A stretch of DNA of 64,000 nt, from the NCBI GenBank assembly GCA_026419785.1, contig JAODTK010000311.1, positions 62,001-126,000 on the forward strand, in the 5' to 3' direction. Origin of the DNA: Sclerodactyla briareus (lineage: Eukaryota > Echinodermata > Holothuroidea > Dendrochirotida > Sclerodactylidae). The position numbers and the translations under genes are program-made. Shown piece after piece: positions 47,061 through 59,353 of this stretch. Numbering within the stretch: the stretch's first letter is position 1; every line of letters begins with the position of its first letter. A model generated the notes under the pieces. That model ran no database searches. It was not told where the DNA came from and saw nothing but the letters and a program-made list of their open reading frames with translations.

Positions 47061-49220
47061 TGTTGGTATTAATTGTTCGGCGAAATAGAACAACTTAAAG
47101 CGTATTATTTCTTTCATGTTTTTAGCTCAAACCAGCTATGCCAAGTGCCAATTCCGACACATGCATGTGTACCGAGCGATTCGCGCAGTATCCGAAAGTG
47201 GCACTCGAAATTTCTACATTACATAGGAGCTCTTACATTGAAGATTGAGTACAGGATCCAATATATTTAATAGAGATCGGAATTTTTACGGGAGATCGCG
47301 ATCAACTGATAAATAGACCCTCGAAATCAAGGATTTGGAGCATACTTTGCAGCGAAGGTTTGAAGCACAGGGGCTCGTATGCGTCCCCTCAACCAAAATA
47401 TTGGGGGGGGGGGAGCGCTGTCCCCCCCCCGTCCCCCATGATCGCCGCCCTTGTCTGTAGACCATACGGATACCAATAGGCGAGTAACGTTATGTCATTC
47501 ATTAGAAGCGGACGAGCGAACTCACACCCAGGACCCTACTGATCGAGTGTTCAGTTTTCAACAGGGATATGCTGATACTCTGTTGGACCCTTGCTGATAT
47601 TTAGCCCTGGATAGGCATAGACAATCGATTCAAGCAACAATTTTATCAAACTCATTGTCATTTCAGTGGTGAATCTGACGATAATGCAGGTTTCCTTGGC
47701 CTCTGTTTGCAAGCAATCTGATCTTTGTCGCGTACATAATAGTACGCGCGCGTAGTGTTTGATCACTGGAGGTCGTTTGCGTGTCTACCCACTGACGTGT
47801 CACAGTTGACCTAGGCCACGCCCCCGTTTTCGCTGTTTCGTTCAAATTCTTCGCTCCTATTCACCAATTCGATTCGCGTTTCTCAACGATGGAAGAAACT
47901 ATAACAAAAATTCAAAGTGTGTGTTAGAGGGCATGAATGGAACTTCCTTCACATCTAAATCAGGGCAAAAGTCGGTTTGACAATAAGTAGCCCTTACAAT
48001 AAAAGAATTATTCTCGAAACAATTTGGATTTCAATACAGGGTCCTAAATCATGCTTTTTACTTACAATTTCCCCCCCCCCCCCCCCCACAAAAAAGCAAT
48101 CAGAACTTTTGACTTAGGCGGCGCGTGCCGGCTTTACGGTTTCTTCCTTCTGCTTGGCTGACCTCCTTGCGTCACCAGTAACTCTGTTGGGTGTAAGGTC
48201 CTCCTTAGTTTAGATATCATCTGAGCACCAGTCAAGAAGAGAAGGCGAGTTATCACCATAATGTTATCACCGATGCTCATCCACGAACATCGAATGTAAT
48301 AAATCTTATCGAAAATGAAACTGACCACACAGTAGGCCTACATTGTCTTTCACACATAGCGCTGATAAAATCCTTGAATGCTACTGATGGCATATATACG
48401 GTTGGCCAAGCCAAGCAGCCCAGTTCTGATTCTCGCACTCGCGGTCGCAACTTGTCGTCATTTAGCCCATATATGTAAAGTAGTCCATGGCTGGCGCATA
48501 CTACATACGCACAGTCCCAGTATAGCGAGTTCGCTAGCCTCAATCTAGTCAGTCTAATCCAGTGCAGTGAATTTCATACAGGCTGCGGCTGAGGCCGGGA
48601 AGTGCAAATTCACAGAACTATTTGACCTAATAAAACATGTGAAAAGTACATGCTTCCTATGACCTCATTTGATTGTGAATACTGTTGACTCACCAAGGTG
48701 AAAGTAGAGATGAGGACAAGTCGGACTTGTGACTTGAGTTTGAACAAGAACGCAATTATGCGTAGTGATTCCCTGCCAGATAGCCAACCTCTGTGACAAA
48801 AGGAGACTCTCATGATCACCTTGAATCTTAATATCTATTCTAAGCAAGCAAGTAGCAGAATAATTGACGAAGCCACATAACAACACGTCCGGATTGTACT
48901 GTCAAGTGGAGTTCCAAGTATCACGTCTCTCCCTCTGGTAATTAACTACATGCAAATAATATCATTGCCTGTAATCCTACTTTCCCGACCTAATAGGGGG
49001 TTCTATCTACTTGTGCTGGTAATGAGCAATCACAATGCACTGTTGGATATTACGTATTTTTCGACAGCTTGATTCACTCCAGGATTGAAAACAACATGGA
49101 CGAAAGCTAATGATTGTCAATGTCCAATACCAAGCCATATATTGAGTGGGTACATTGAAAGTTGGGTCAGTAGTAGCCACACAAACGAACAGAACTTCCT
49201 CTAGACTATTCCTCTGGGAT
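47061..49220. other. Intergenic, no gene seen
   Basis: No coding region is supported. G and C homopolymers lie at about 47,403-47,411, 47,424-47,431 and 48,071-48,087. Confidence 0.4.
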
Positions 49221-49229
49221 GTTTCAGTG

Positions 49230-49850
49230 CCGAGAAGTCAGTGTTGAACATGAAATTTATCAGAGTTTCAAAGCTGTTTCACCATTTGACAGAGGACATA
49301 ACTAGACTTGGCCTGTGATAGAAGGGTTTTTATTCGTCAGTGCAATGACTTATTGGTTCGAGGTTGGTCGTTACGAAGAACTGACCCAGATCACATGGTC
49401 ATTAGACCAGATGATTTCAAAGGGTCGGAGGAAGTCAAAGTAGGTCACCAGATGTGTTTGCACAGACAAACAAAATTCTTCATTACGCAACTCTTTAAAA
49501 AAATCGTTGCGAAGATAAAATATTTAAAATTTGTCAGTGTTTCAAAAGCTATTTGAACCTTTTACAGAGGACAGAGCTGGGAATAGGGTGTGATCGCAGT
49601 GTTTTAGTACGTCAGTGCAATTTCTTATTGGGTTGTTGCAACAACAGTTTAGACGTCACAAAAAATGACCCTGAAAGTCACAATGTCATCAGGTCAAATG
49701 AGTTCAAAAGGGCAAATGAGGCCAAGTAGGGCACCATTTGTGGTTCACCTAAACGAACAAGAATCTCCAATGTTTAAAAAAAAACCCCAAATTTCTTTGA
49801 AAGTTGTCATTGCCAAGATATGGAAGGATCACACTATGATCACCTTCAAT
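49230..49850 (+). repeat. Two-copy tandem repeat, ~300 bp
   Basis: The first copy carries agagtttcaaagctgtttca, agaggacataactagacttg and cgtcagtgcaatgacttatt. The second carries 'cagtgtttcaaaagctattt', 'agaggacagagctgggaata' and cgtcagtgcaatttcttatt, offset by about 300. Both mention 'gaccagatgatttcaaaggg' or 'catcaggtcaaatgagttca'. The second copy runs into the CA microsatellite. Confidence 0.7.
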
Positions 49851-49856
49851 GACCGT

Positions 49857-49897
<41 letters not shown>

Positions 49898-49926
49898 ACA
49901 AACACACACACAAACACACACACATT
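49857..49926. repeat. (CA)n microsatellite
   Basis: About 70 bases of CA dinucleotides, with a few TA and AA interruptions towards the right end. Confidence 0.95.
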
Positions 49927-49929
49927 CGC

Positions 49930-51240
49930 ACATGCATGGCAGCGTATAGTCCTTTTGCCTCCGGCAAGGAATAAAAAATGATGGTGACTTGGCCATAATT
50001 GAACGACTTGCTCCTATTGAATCTGGAATGTGCTTACCTGGCATGTGGACTTGAAGTGAATAAAGTTTATGATTTTCCCCACCCTCTGGTGAAAGGGAAT
50101 AATTACGCCCGCGGCTGCGGGCCTCTAGACACATACTTCACACTGCTGGTTATTTTCTAGTTTTTTCGTGATCGGTGCTTTTCCTCGCCGACTGGTTATG
50201 AACGTTGCTCTTTTCTGTCATATAAGGGATGTCCTACAATATCTCAAAATTCCTAGTTTTACGATTTTTCCCAACTGTATTGATTGTGACCAGAGATAAA
50301 CACCTCCGACCATATCTACTCGGGCCTGTGGTCATCGCGGATGACCAGTCTCAGTTTCGCCCCATTCACGATACCTCTCATAATTCACCCCTCGACCCGA
50401 CCTCGAATTCGTATACTTAGACTGCATGTGCCATAATTCCTGATTACAGCTAATTTCAGGTAAGCTGTAGGCTTCATTTCTCTAATTGGTGGCCAGGGTG
50501 ATAAAATCTATACATTGATGGACATGCCCTATCAATTTATCGTTTTTTCAAAATCGGCAGGCCTACACCTATGCATTGGAACACATAACGATTCACGCCA
50601 GTGAATACTTACTGACGCGCTATCGGCCCCAATTTTGTATGCAAATTGCACACAGTGAAACATGTCTTTCCATGTGCCGATGATCGTCATATAAGTTTCT
50701 CCAATTAGACTTGTTTCGTCTTCACTCTCCTCCTGGTGTTATACTCAAATTAGTTCACTTTGTCACACACTAAACATCCTAACTTTGCCACGTAGTTTTT
50801 ATGAATACCGCGTAACCAACCACCTTATCTCGTTGCGAGTGAAAGTTCACTTTTTACCTCCCTTCCATACTTACTCGCCCACGCCCTCACATGGGCGCAA
50901 CTGCCTATGTATGATATCCGCATGAATATTCATGCCCGTTGACCTCTCGTAACCTATACATTAAATATTTAAGACTTTGCTTTCACTTTTCATAAACCCC
51001 CATGCATTTCCGGAGATGGATTTTCCTGCCAATTGACATCGATCAAAATTGGACCTTCCCTAAGCAGAACAATTCATCTCTTCTACTAAGCCGGGTAATT
51101 CATCACTTCATCATATTCAGAATATATCACTCCCTCGAATATTTAATTATCCGTTTTATTTTCGTGATAAGTAGAACACTTAAACTGTGATCATGAAAAA
51201 AGCTATTCGCGCCTTCTCCATTCAACCATTAACAGATTAA
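49930..51240. other. Intergenic, no gene seen
   Basis: No coding signal or recognisable repeat was found between the CA microsatellite and the 2.9-kb duplication. Confidence 0.4.
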
Positions 51241-51859
51241 AGAACTTGCCAAACGGCCGTAAAAGCCGAATACGAAGCTGATACTGTCACATACCTTAAT
51301 TCGGCATGGATTAAAAAATTGAAGCGAGAATATCGGCAGAACAGAACAGCATATGTTTGCAGATCCACATAGTTGGCCTTGCACTAACGAACGGAAAGGA
51401 AATAAAACAGGTGACCAAAAATATCCAATAAATGAAAGATTGCCTGCATTTTCGAGTAAGTACCCGGCCGAGTTTGCCAGAGAAAAACTGTTGCGTTTCG
51501 GTTGTTCTATTTTCAGGGGCGGTGATTGCATTCATTTTCTATGGGGGCCGGGGAATGTACATGCGCGATCCACATGGGTCTTTTACCAGGGTTTGCATGG
51601 GTACCGCGAAGCCGATCCGTGCTTTCTGCGGGGCCCAAATATATTATATACATTATTCGCATAATCAGATGCCCGAAGTCTTCAATTTATAAAATTTTGG
51701 CGGGTAAACGATGGTACGAAAATGGCATGAGTAATGACGAATAATAATTAAATTTCAGTATAGAGAATTCAGAGCCATTGTGACAGAGTGGGTGGGTCAG
51801 TGGGGGTAGGGCCATTATCAGGGGTAGCCGCAAAAGGGACCCCCGCCAAGGAGTCCAGG

Positions 51860-52260
51860 GCGCGAAACTTGATGAAACATAATTTGCATTACCAGATGCC
51901 AGATTCTCCGAAAAAAGAAGCATCTTCATTTGAAATTATAGCTGTAACCTTTCCGTACGAAAATGGCAACACAAAAATACAAACCCGTAACGATTAATTT
52001 AGACCATTATGAAGGAGGGGTGGCTGCTGAGGTATTGGACCATCTGCCAGAGGTACAGGCAGACAGGGGGACGCCACAAAAGCCACAGCTTGGGATCAGG
52101 GGCGGAAGAAACAACGAGGTGTGTCGCGGCAGCTATTCGGAAATTCGAAGCCCGGCTCCTTAACATAAACAGATTAAAAAATGAAAACATTCGCACATGC
52201 TCGGCAGATATTATAGAATATAAAGGTTATTATGGTATAGCGTTCATATCGGAGGATTAG
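51860..52260 (+). CDS. Possible small protein gene in duplication copy 1
   Basis: Coding-like pieces follow one another in different frames: HYQMPDSPKKEASSFEIIAV (51,890-51,950), INLDHYEGGVAAEVLDHLPE (51,990-52,050), then AIRKFEARLLNINRLKNENI and SADIIEYKGYYGIAFISED, stopping at 52,260. Two indels would join them into about 125 residues. The corresponding part of copy 2 (54,790-55,145) is more broken. No family is recognised. Mixed charge and absence of low complexity are the only support. Confidence 0.28.
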
Positions 52261-53701
52261 CCAAAAATGCACTTCCTGCGAGGATAACCCACACATTGAA
52301 TTCAAACTGAGTGAATTGTCGATTTTTAGTTGAAGTCTTACGCCTCAATTTGAACCATGTCCGGGTTAACTAGCAGCCCATTAAACGGCTCTGATTTCAG
52401 TTACAGTTCTCCCAAAACCATCACCCATGATGAACATCTCATGACACATAGACTCCGTCCTCATGTCCATGAGGTCTATGGAATGACCTGAACCAAACGA
52501 TTCGATATCGGACCTCCCAGCGGCCGGACACTGATATTCTTGCCACTCGGTCGCACAGCGAATATTGAGATGAACGCCAATACCCGGCTTTCTTCGACTG
52601 TCCTCCTCCCATTGGTTACTTACGAACGGCCTATATAAGAACGAGACTGCACTGTGTACTAAAATGTTCCCAACGCAATTCAGGCTTTTAGATTTTCCTG
52701 AATTAATAATTTGTAGTCAGAATCATTAATAATGGTAATAATTTAGTACAACCTGTTCACACTTCAAAACTAATGTTGAAATTGTATAGGACCCATTATC
52801 CTCATTCTGCTGATCCCTCCCGACATTCATCCTCTTTCCAGGTCGTGGATAATATCGAATTATTAACACAATGCAGATCCTTTTACACGTGTTAATTTCC
52901 CCACACTAGATCCCACTTATATTCCTTCGATAAGACTCGTATAATTGATTGGTACATTGCACTTTTAGACGAATGTTTGTTCTGCCAACCTCCCAGACAG
53001 TATCCATGCAGGACTGAACTCCCAACAACAACTTCGCTTGGTAGAAGTTGTATCAAGTAATCATCCTCTGTTGGAAGGCAATGATTTTCCGTAAGCCGGG
53101 TGGGGGGGTTGTGGGAAGTTTGTTTTGGTGCAATGCATGTCTCCAACATATGACGTGGTTTTAGATGTTTCAGTGGGAGATATAAACACCATTGTTGGCG
53201 TCGCATGGGAAGAAGGGGGAGTGAGGGGGTGTAGTCATTTTAGTAAACAGACTCAGTGCTTATTAATACGTACCCATCTTTGGCCCAGTTTCTTATTGAT
53301 TTGATTTGATCCAGGTAGCCATGTGAGTCTCACAGAGAACCTGACCGAACTGATCGGAATGAGCACCGGCAATCGCTAACATAGCTTCTATACCCGCCTG
53401 CCTCAGATGATATCAAGGCAGGGGTTGTGTTGTAAACGATCCCAGCCGCTCCCCGGACGTAATTTTCGTCCCCATCGAAAGGACGATCAGTGAACTCCAT
53501 GACCCGACCACCCTTTCTTGGAACCTAAAGAAGCGGAGTCAAGTCAACGTGGACTGCTCCAAGCCGACCGGCGAGACTTGTTGCAAATAACCCGTAACGC
53601 ATCCCAGCAACCCAAGCATACATGCAGTACAGCGGAACCAGAAAATAAAAGACCAAAAACCTCGGGCCTATGCAAACTGCCAAATACAGCATAGCAACGT
53701 C

Positions 53702-53775
53702 GGGAGACTGCTGGATTCGAACCCGCCAAGTGTTCCCTTGCAAAGCGTTACTGATAATCACTCTACCATTCTTCC
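53702..53775 (-). tRNA. tRNA-like sequence (probably a pseudogene or SINE head), copy 1
   Basis: In sense orientation there is an A-box-like tggtagagtgattatcag, a possible anticodon region around ctttgcaag, and a B box ggcgggttcgaatccagcag. The T arm is disturbed by one or two bases relative to copy 2. No acceptor stem of seven pairs can be formed with certainty, so a functional tRNA is doubtful. Confidence 0.35.
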
Positions 53776-53954
53776 GCTTTATTAAATCCTCTCTACCGGT
53801 TTTTTTTACCACGACTAGGTGTTCGGCGCTGTGAGCAAAATCTCCGTAGGTGGAGGGGAGGGGGAGGGGGCGCCTATCACTAGCTGCGGGGGTCAGCGTA
53901 GGCTTCGGCGTCTGGGGGGGGGGATTGAGGGCTTCAAGTATAAAAATAAGTTTT

Positions 53955-54050
53955 TTCGTGTCTTATATAGCGCCGTCACACTACTTATGGGGGTGTTGAA
54001 GTGTTTTATAGATATTACCTCAGATCACTAGCGATAGTGCAATCGGCAGC
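53955..54050 (-). repeat. SINE tail-like fragment, duplication copy 1
   Basis: The sequence tcttatatagcgccgtcaca resembles the reverse complement of the GCGCTATATAA tail of the SINE at 32,335-32,625, and the element is repeated at about 56,820 in copy 2. If it belongs with the tRNA-like sequence nearby on the same strand, the order does not fit a single intact SINE. Confidence 0.3.
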
Positions 54051-54059
54051 AACATAACC

Positions 54060-54160
54060 CTGGGAAATCGAACGCTGGAACATCGAACTTTGGAAACATC
54101 GAACACTAGGAACATCGAACCTCGGAACATCGAACCTCGGGAAACAATGAAACCTCGGGA
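54060..54160. repeat. Minisatellite, 11-13 bp unit, copy 1
   Basis: Repeats of (g)gaacatcgaac(c/g) with variable 'ctcg', 'gctg' or 'ctag' linkers, about seven units, at the junction between the two 2.9-kb copies. Confidence 0.85.
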
Positions 54161-56572
54161 CATCCCACACGGCAGTAAAAGCCGAGAGATAGCTGATTAC
54201 TGTCACATTCATCTTAATCGTGCATGATTCCAAATGAAGCGAGAATATCGGCAGAATGTTGCAGATCCACATAGTTTGGCCTGGACCTTAACGAACGGAA
54301 AGGAAATAACAGGTGACAAAAATATCCCATGAAATTGAAAGAATGACCTGCAAGTTCGATCGAGTAAGTACCCGGCGAGTGCCAGAGAACTGTGCGATTT
54401 CGGTGTCATTTTACAGGGGCGTGATGGCATTCATATTTCTATGAGGGCCGGGGAATTTACATGCGCGACCACCATGGGTCTTCTACCAGGGATGAAGGGT
54501 ACCCGCGAAGCCGATCCGTGCTTTCTGCGGGGCCCAAATATATTATATACATATTCCGCATAATCAATGCCCGAAGTCGTCAATTTATAAAATTTTGGCT
54601 GGTAAACGATGGTACGAAAAGGGCATGAGTAATGACGAATAATAATTAATTCCCGTATAGAGAATTCAGAGCCCATGTGAAGCGTGGGGTGGGTCAGTGG
54701 GGGTAGGGCATCTATCAGGGGGAGCCGCACAAGGGACCGCGCAAGGAGTCCAGGGCGCGAAACTCTGATGAAACATAATTTGCATTACCAGAGGCCCATG
54801 CAGATTCTCCGAAAAAAAAAGAATCTTCATTGAATTAAGCTGTAGTAACTTCAGTACGAAAATGGCAAAACCCCAAAATACAAACCATACGATAATTTAG
54901 ACCATTATGAAAGGAGGGGTGCTTGTGAGGTATTGGACCATTCTGCCAGGGTAAGCAGACAGGGGACCGCACAAGCAAAAATGCTTGGATCCCGGGGCAA
55001 AGAACAACGAGGTTGTGTCGACTGCGCTATCCGGCATTCGAGCCCGGCTTAACAGAAAAATTAAATGAAACACATTCGCGCAGGCTCGGGTCTTATAGAA
55101 TTAAGTTGTGATGGTATTAATCGTTTCATATCGGGGATTAGGCAAACCTGCTAACTCTGCGATTGGATAACCCCACAATGAATTCAAACTGAGTGAATTG
55201 TCGATTTTTAGTTGAAGTCTTACGCCCTCATTTGAACCATGTCCGGTTAACTAGCAGCACCAATTAACGGGTCTGATTTCAGTTTCAGTTCTCCCCAAAA
55301 CCATCACCCATGATGAACATTCCATTGCACATAGACTCCGTTCCATCATGTCCATAGCTATGGAATGACCTGAACCAACGATTAGATAATCGGACCTCAC
55401 AGCGCGGACACTGGATCTCTTGGCCACTCGGTTGAACAGCGAATATGAGATGAACGCCAATACCAGGCTTTCTTCGAATGTCTCCTCCCAAATTGTTACA
55501 TTACGAACGCCTCTATAAGAAACGAGACTGCACTGTTACTAAAATGTTCCCAACGCAATTCAGGCTTTTAATTTTCCTGAATAATAATTTGTAGTCAGAA
55601 TCCTTAATATGGTATAAATTTAGACAAACCGGTTTCACACTTAGAAAAACTAATGTTGAAATTGCATACGGACCCCATTATCCTCCACTGTGATCCACCT
55701 CCGACATCATCGGCTTTCCAGGTTAGTGGTAAGATCGGAATTATTAACACAATGCAGATCCTTTGACACGTGTTATTCCCCACACTAGATCACCACTTAT
55801 ATTCATTCGATAGACTCTCTATAATTGATTGGTAATTGCACTTTTAAGACGATGTTGTTAGGACACCTCCAGAAGTAATCCATGCAGGACATCTGAATCC
55901 CAAACCAAATCGCTGTAGAGAAGTTGTATCAGTAATTCATACTCTGTTGGAAGCAATGATTTTCCGTAAGACGGGGGGGGGGGGGGGTGGTGGGGAGTTG
56001 TTGGTGCATGCATGTTTGCCAACTAATTATCGTGGTTGTAGATGTTGCAGTGGGAGATAAAACACAATTGTTGGCGTCGCATGGAAGAAGGGGGAGTGAG
56101 GGGGGGGTAGTAATTAGTAAACAGACTCAGTGCTATAATCGGAGCACCCCGTGGCACCGTTTCTTATTGTTGATTTGATCCAGGTAGCCATGTGATTCCT
56201 CACAAATAGAAACTGCCGAACTGATCGTGAAGGAGCACCGGCAATAGCTAACATTCTCTTCTATACCAGCCTGCTCAGATGATACAAGGCCAGGGGGTGT
56301 GTGTAAACGATTCCCAGCCTGTCCCGGACCGTTAATTTACGTCCCCATCCGAAAGGACGTCAGTTGAACTCCCTGACCCGACACCTTTTGGAACTTAAGA
56401 AGCGGAGTTCAAGTTCAACGTGACTGCTCACAGCGACCGGCGAGACTGTTGCAAATACCCGGAACGAAAACTCCCAGCAACCCAAGCAATATTACAATGC
56501 ATTACGCGGACATGAAATAACAGACCAAGACCCTCGCCATTGCCACTGCAAATACAGCATAAGAAAACGTCG

Positions 56573-56645
56573 GGAGACTTGCTGGATTCGAACCAGCAAG
56601 TGTCCTTGCAAAGCCGTTACTGATATCACTATACCATTCTTTCCG
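56573..56645 (-). tRNA. tRNA-like sequence, copy 2
   Basis: The T arm is perfect here: GCTGG, loop TTCGAAT, CCAGC. Upstream is tggtatagtgatatcagtaa as A box and D-arm-like sequence, with a TGC triplet in the presumed anticodon region. The acceptor stem does not pair well. Two copies together suggest a tRNA-derived element carried by the duplicated unit. Confidence 0.35.
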
Positions 56646-56924
56646 CTTAGTAAATCCTCTTCTACCGGTTTTTACCACGACTCTGGTGTTCGGGAGCTCG
56701 TGAGAACTCTCCGTAGGTTGAGGGGAGGGGGCCTATCAATAGATGCGGGGGTCAGGATAGGCTCGGGTCTGGCCGGGGGGGAGTTGGGGCGCAAGTCTAA
56801 AAAATAATAGTTTTCGTTTCTTATATAGCGCGTCACCACTACCTTATGGCGGGTTTTAATGTGTTTTATAGATATTACCCCAGATCACTAGCGAATAGTG
56901 CATCGGCAGCAAAACAACCTGGGA

Positions 56925-57075
56925 ACATCGAACGCTGGAACATCGAATCTTGGAAACATCGAACCCTAGGAACTCGAACCTAGGGAACACGAACCTCGGA
57001 GAACACTGAACCTCGGGAACATCGAACCTGGAACATCGACCACGGGAACATGAAAACTGGGAACATTGACATAGC
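56925..57075. repeat. Minisatellite, 11-13 bp unit, copy 2
   Basis: The same unit as at 54,060, with about ten to eleven copies, closing the second 2.9-kb copy. The copy-number difference between the two arrays is typical of minisatellites. Confidence 0.85.
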
Positions 57076-57239
57076 CCCACATGACATAGCCCATTTGTGC
57101 CTCAAATAAATTAGTGTACACTGACTTCATGTCGTGATTTATCTAAGCTGCGCGACACCATGGTTGCTGCGCTCGAATTTGTAGTGTTCTCCGTTGACTA
57201 ATGGGGAGCCCCACAGGATGGTCATTTTTCATTCAAAAG

Positions 57240-57960
57240 AATCAATAAATTGAAACGAACACTTTAGCCAATAGTGTGTTGATACGATATAATCTATGAA
57301 AGCAGAGCGGCATCATTGGTTGTCGCGAGGCTTAGCGAAAAACTGTGGCTTCGAAAGATGACCATATTCCAGTAGGAATGAAAAATAAACTTTGAATTAA
57401 TATGAACCATTTTAGCTACTGTATGTTCAAGGGGCCCTTTTTACTATCAATCGAAGCGGCAACAATCGGCTGCCGGCAGAGCAGATCGAACTTTACGAAA
57501 GTAGGGCTCTCAATGCAAAAGGTGATTCTCCAATTGGCTATTTCATTGTGAAATCAAAAATAACACCTGAAAATTCCTTATGAATTTACTTAGCCACGGT
57601 TGTGGGACTTAAATGCAATCAGCGAAAGCGGCACCATTGGTGGCCGCGCAGCGTAGCATTTTCTCTCAATTAATCATCATTTAAATGCCAAATGGTTATT
57701 TCAGATGGCAGATGGCTGTTCTCCAAAATGATTGAAAGCTAAAACTTCACAAACTAGAATTAATTTCATCTAAAATTATATGTTCATGTGAATTTGGGCC
57801 CATTATTGGCAAGCAGCCTAATCGGTTCCGCGCAGCGTAGCAAACTTTGACGTATGGATTACAGAGGCCAGTGATGAGCGCCAGATAACCATTGTCATCT
57901 GAAATTATAAACTTCACAAACGAAAGTAAATTTCTTCACCGTAGCCGTGCTTGGCACATT
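57240..57960 (+). repeat. Degenerate tandem array, ~150-180 bp unit
   Basis: The motif gcggca.cattggt.g.cgcgcagcgtagc recurs near 57,308, 57,456, 57,627 and 57,808 in progressively altered forms. Each is followed by 'ttcacaaa' or 'cataacacctgaaa'-type AT-rich text. At least four units are visible. Confidence 0.65.
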
Positions 57961-59350
57961 TTTCCAAATTGGGGGTTCTTAGACCCCAAATGCGAGGGCC
58001 CGATGGGCATTTTTTGTATTTCATAAATTGAAAGAAACTGCACACATCTGTCGATTTTGGTCCGCGGGCAGCCATTTGAGAACCCGATGCATTAGCTCGC
58101 ATTTTCTCGGCCGGTAGAAGTCTTCAGCTGTAATGTCAGGTTGGTCCGTTCGTTGGCGCTATGTATATTGATATCAAATAGGGTGCAAGCTAGGACAGAA
58201 ATATGAAGGCCAGGGAATTATCATCTCGATATATGTTCAAGTTGAGGTGTGTGGGGGAAATCTGAAACGAAGATAAATAACAAATGACATAAGTCACTTT
58301 TCGATTTCGAGGATACTTTTAATCAAATCATGACGAAATTTATTGACACCTCGACAAAATTGGGGGGCCCCAGGGCCCCAAAAAAAAAAAAAAATGGGCA
58401 CGTGTGAATAAGTAAAAGCCATTCTAATCGGATCGGAATTGAGAGGACTAGAATGCTAAATAGAGTGCCTAAATAATCTAAAATCGACCAAATGGCCTAA
58501 TCCCCGATAAACGAAACCGTGGGACCAGCATTACGGTCGTGATTGTATACAGGACAACAGAATCACCTCCAACATCATTTCACGATTGACAGAAAACATC
58601 GAAAATTAAGGTTCACACGATTCCATCAAGGTGAGATTTTATTCCCATCTACCAGACTGAGCGAGAAGACCCCCAATCGGTATTCTTAAGAAGGAGTAGA
58701 GCGCATGCTCCACCAAGGCGTTTCCTCCTGATTAGCTGCATGTATCAGTACAGATAGTTTGTGTTCTTTGTTGGAACTTAAGGGTAGGAAAAAAAAATGA
58801 GGGATCAGGAATAGCGTTTTCCAATTGGAAGCATGTCACACTTGTTCGTCCCGAGAGGCACGAAAGGAAAGGAAACGTTGACTGTAAAACGTTATAACGA
58901 TTTTCAATTACCAGTATAATCCACGATATGATAATTAATGGTATTCGGAATGGGTATGCGTACTTTTCGTACAACTTCCTTATGAAAACAGCGCACTTGT
59001 AGGGTTCACGCCGCCTCGCCATCAATCATAAGCATAAGAAGTCGCACCATACTCCAATCAAAAGTGCAGGAACTGTTTCGACCAATCAGCCGCATCGTTG
59101 GTAAACCGCAAACAAACATATCAATTACAACCTGCTGCAACCAATTAACAGCGATATTAGGAGACTTGAAAAATCCTTGGAGTTCTATCTGGTAAATACA
59201 CTTCACGTGTGTTATCTTCTTTCTTCGTTTTTTATGTCCATTGTCTCACCAGCGCTTTCTATCTTTTCGATAAGGGCCTATATAAATGGCATATTATATT
59301 AATATTAGTAGTTTAGAACAAGTGGCGTCTACCGGTGTACTAAAAACTGA
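57961..59350. other. Intergenic, no gene seen
   Basis: No coding region is supported. Small hairpins occur at 57,967-57,987 (ttgggggttcttagacccca) and 58,366-58,380 (ggggccccagggcccc), the latter followed by an A homopolymer. Confidence 0.4.
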
Positions 59351-59353
59351 TTC

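Larger units (their letters stand above)
51250..54165. repeat. 2.9-kb tandem duplication, copy 1
   Basis: This copy starts at cggccgtaaaagccgaatac and ends in a minisatellite of gaacatcgaac units (54,060-54,160). Matched points in copy 2 lie 2,916 (51,251), 2,883 (52,311), 2,878 (52,670) and 2,867 (54,061) bases downstream. The two copies are collinear throughout, and the shrinking offset reflects net deletions in copy 2. The copy contains a possible small protein frame (51,860-52,260) and a tRNA-like sequence (about 53,702-53,775). Confidence 0.9.
54166..57085. repeat. 2.9-kb tandem duplication, copy 2
   Basis: This copy starts at cggcagtaaaagccgagaga and ends in the same minisatellite (56,930-57,075, longer than in copy 1). 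It is collinear with copy 1 but differs at very many positions by single-base insertions or deletions, with fewer substitutions. That pattern fits uncorrected sequencing error in this copy better than old divergence. Confidence 0.9.

Noticed and set aside
48134-48328. Minus-strand frame ending in a basic tail
   Set aside because: A faint resemblance to BolA-type text (KLRRTLHPTELLV) is too short, and the rest of the domain is absent.
49665-50134. Open frames rich in His-Thr or Cys-Val
   Set aside because: They are translations of the CA microsatellite.
53525-53812. Minus-strand open frame with a membrane-like stretch
   Set aside because: It overlaps the tRNA-like sequence in the same orientation and is not preserved in the second duplicate copy.
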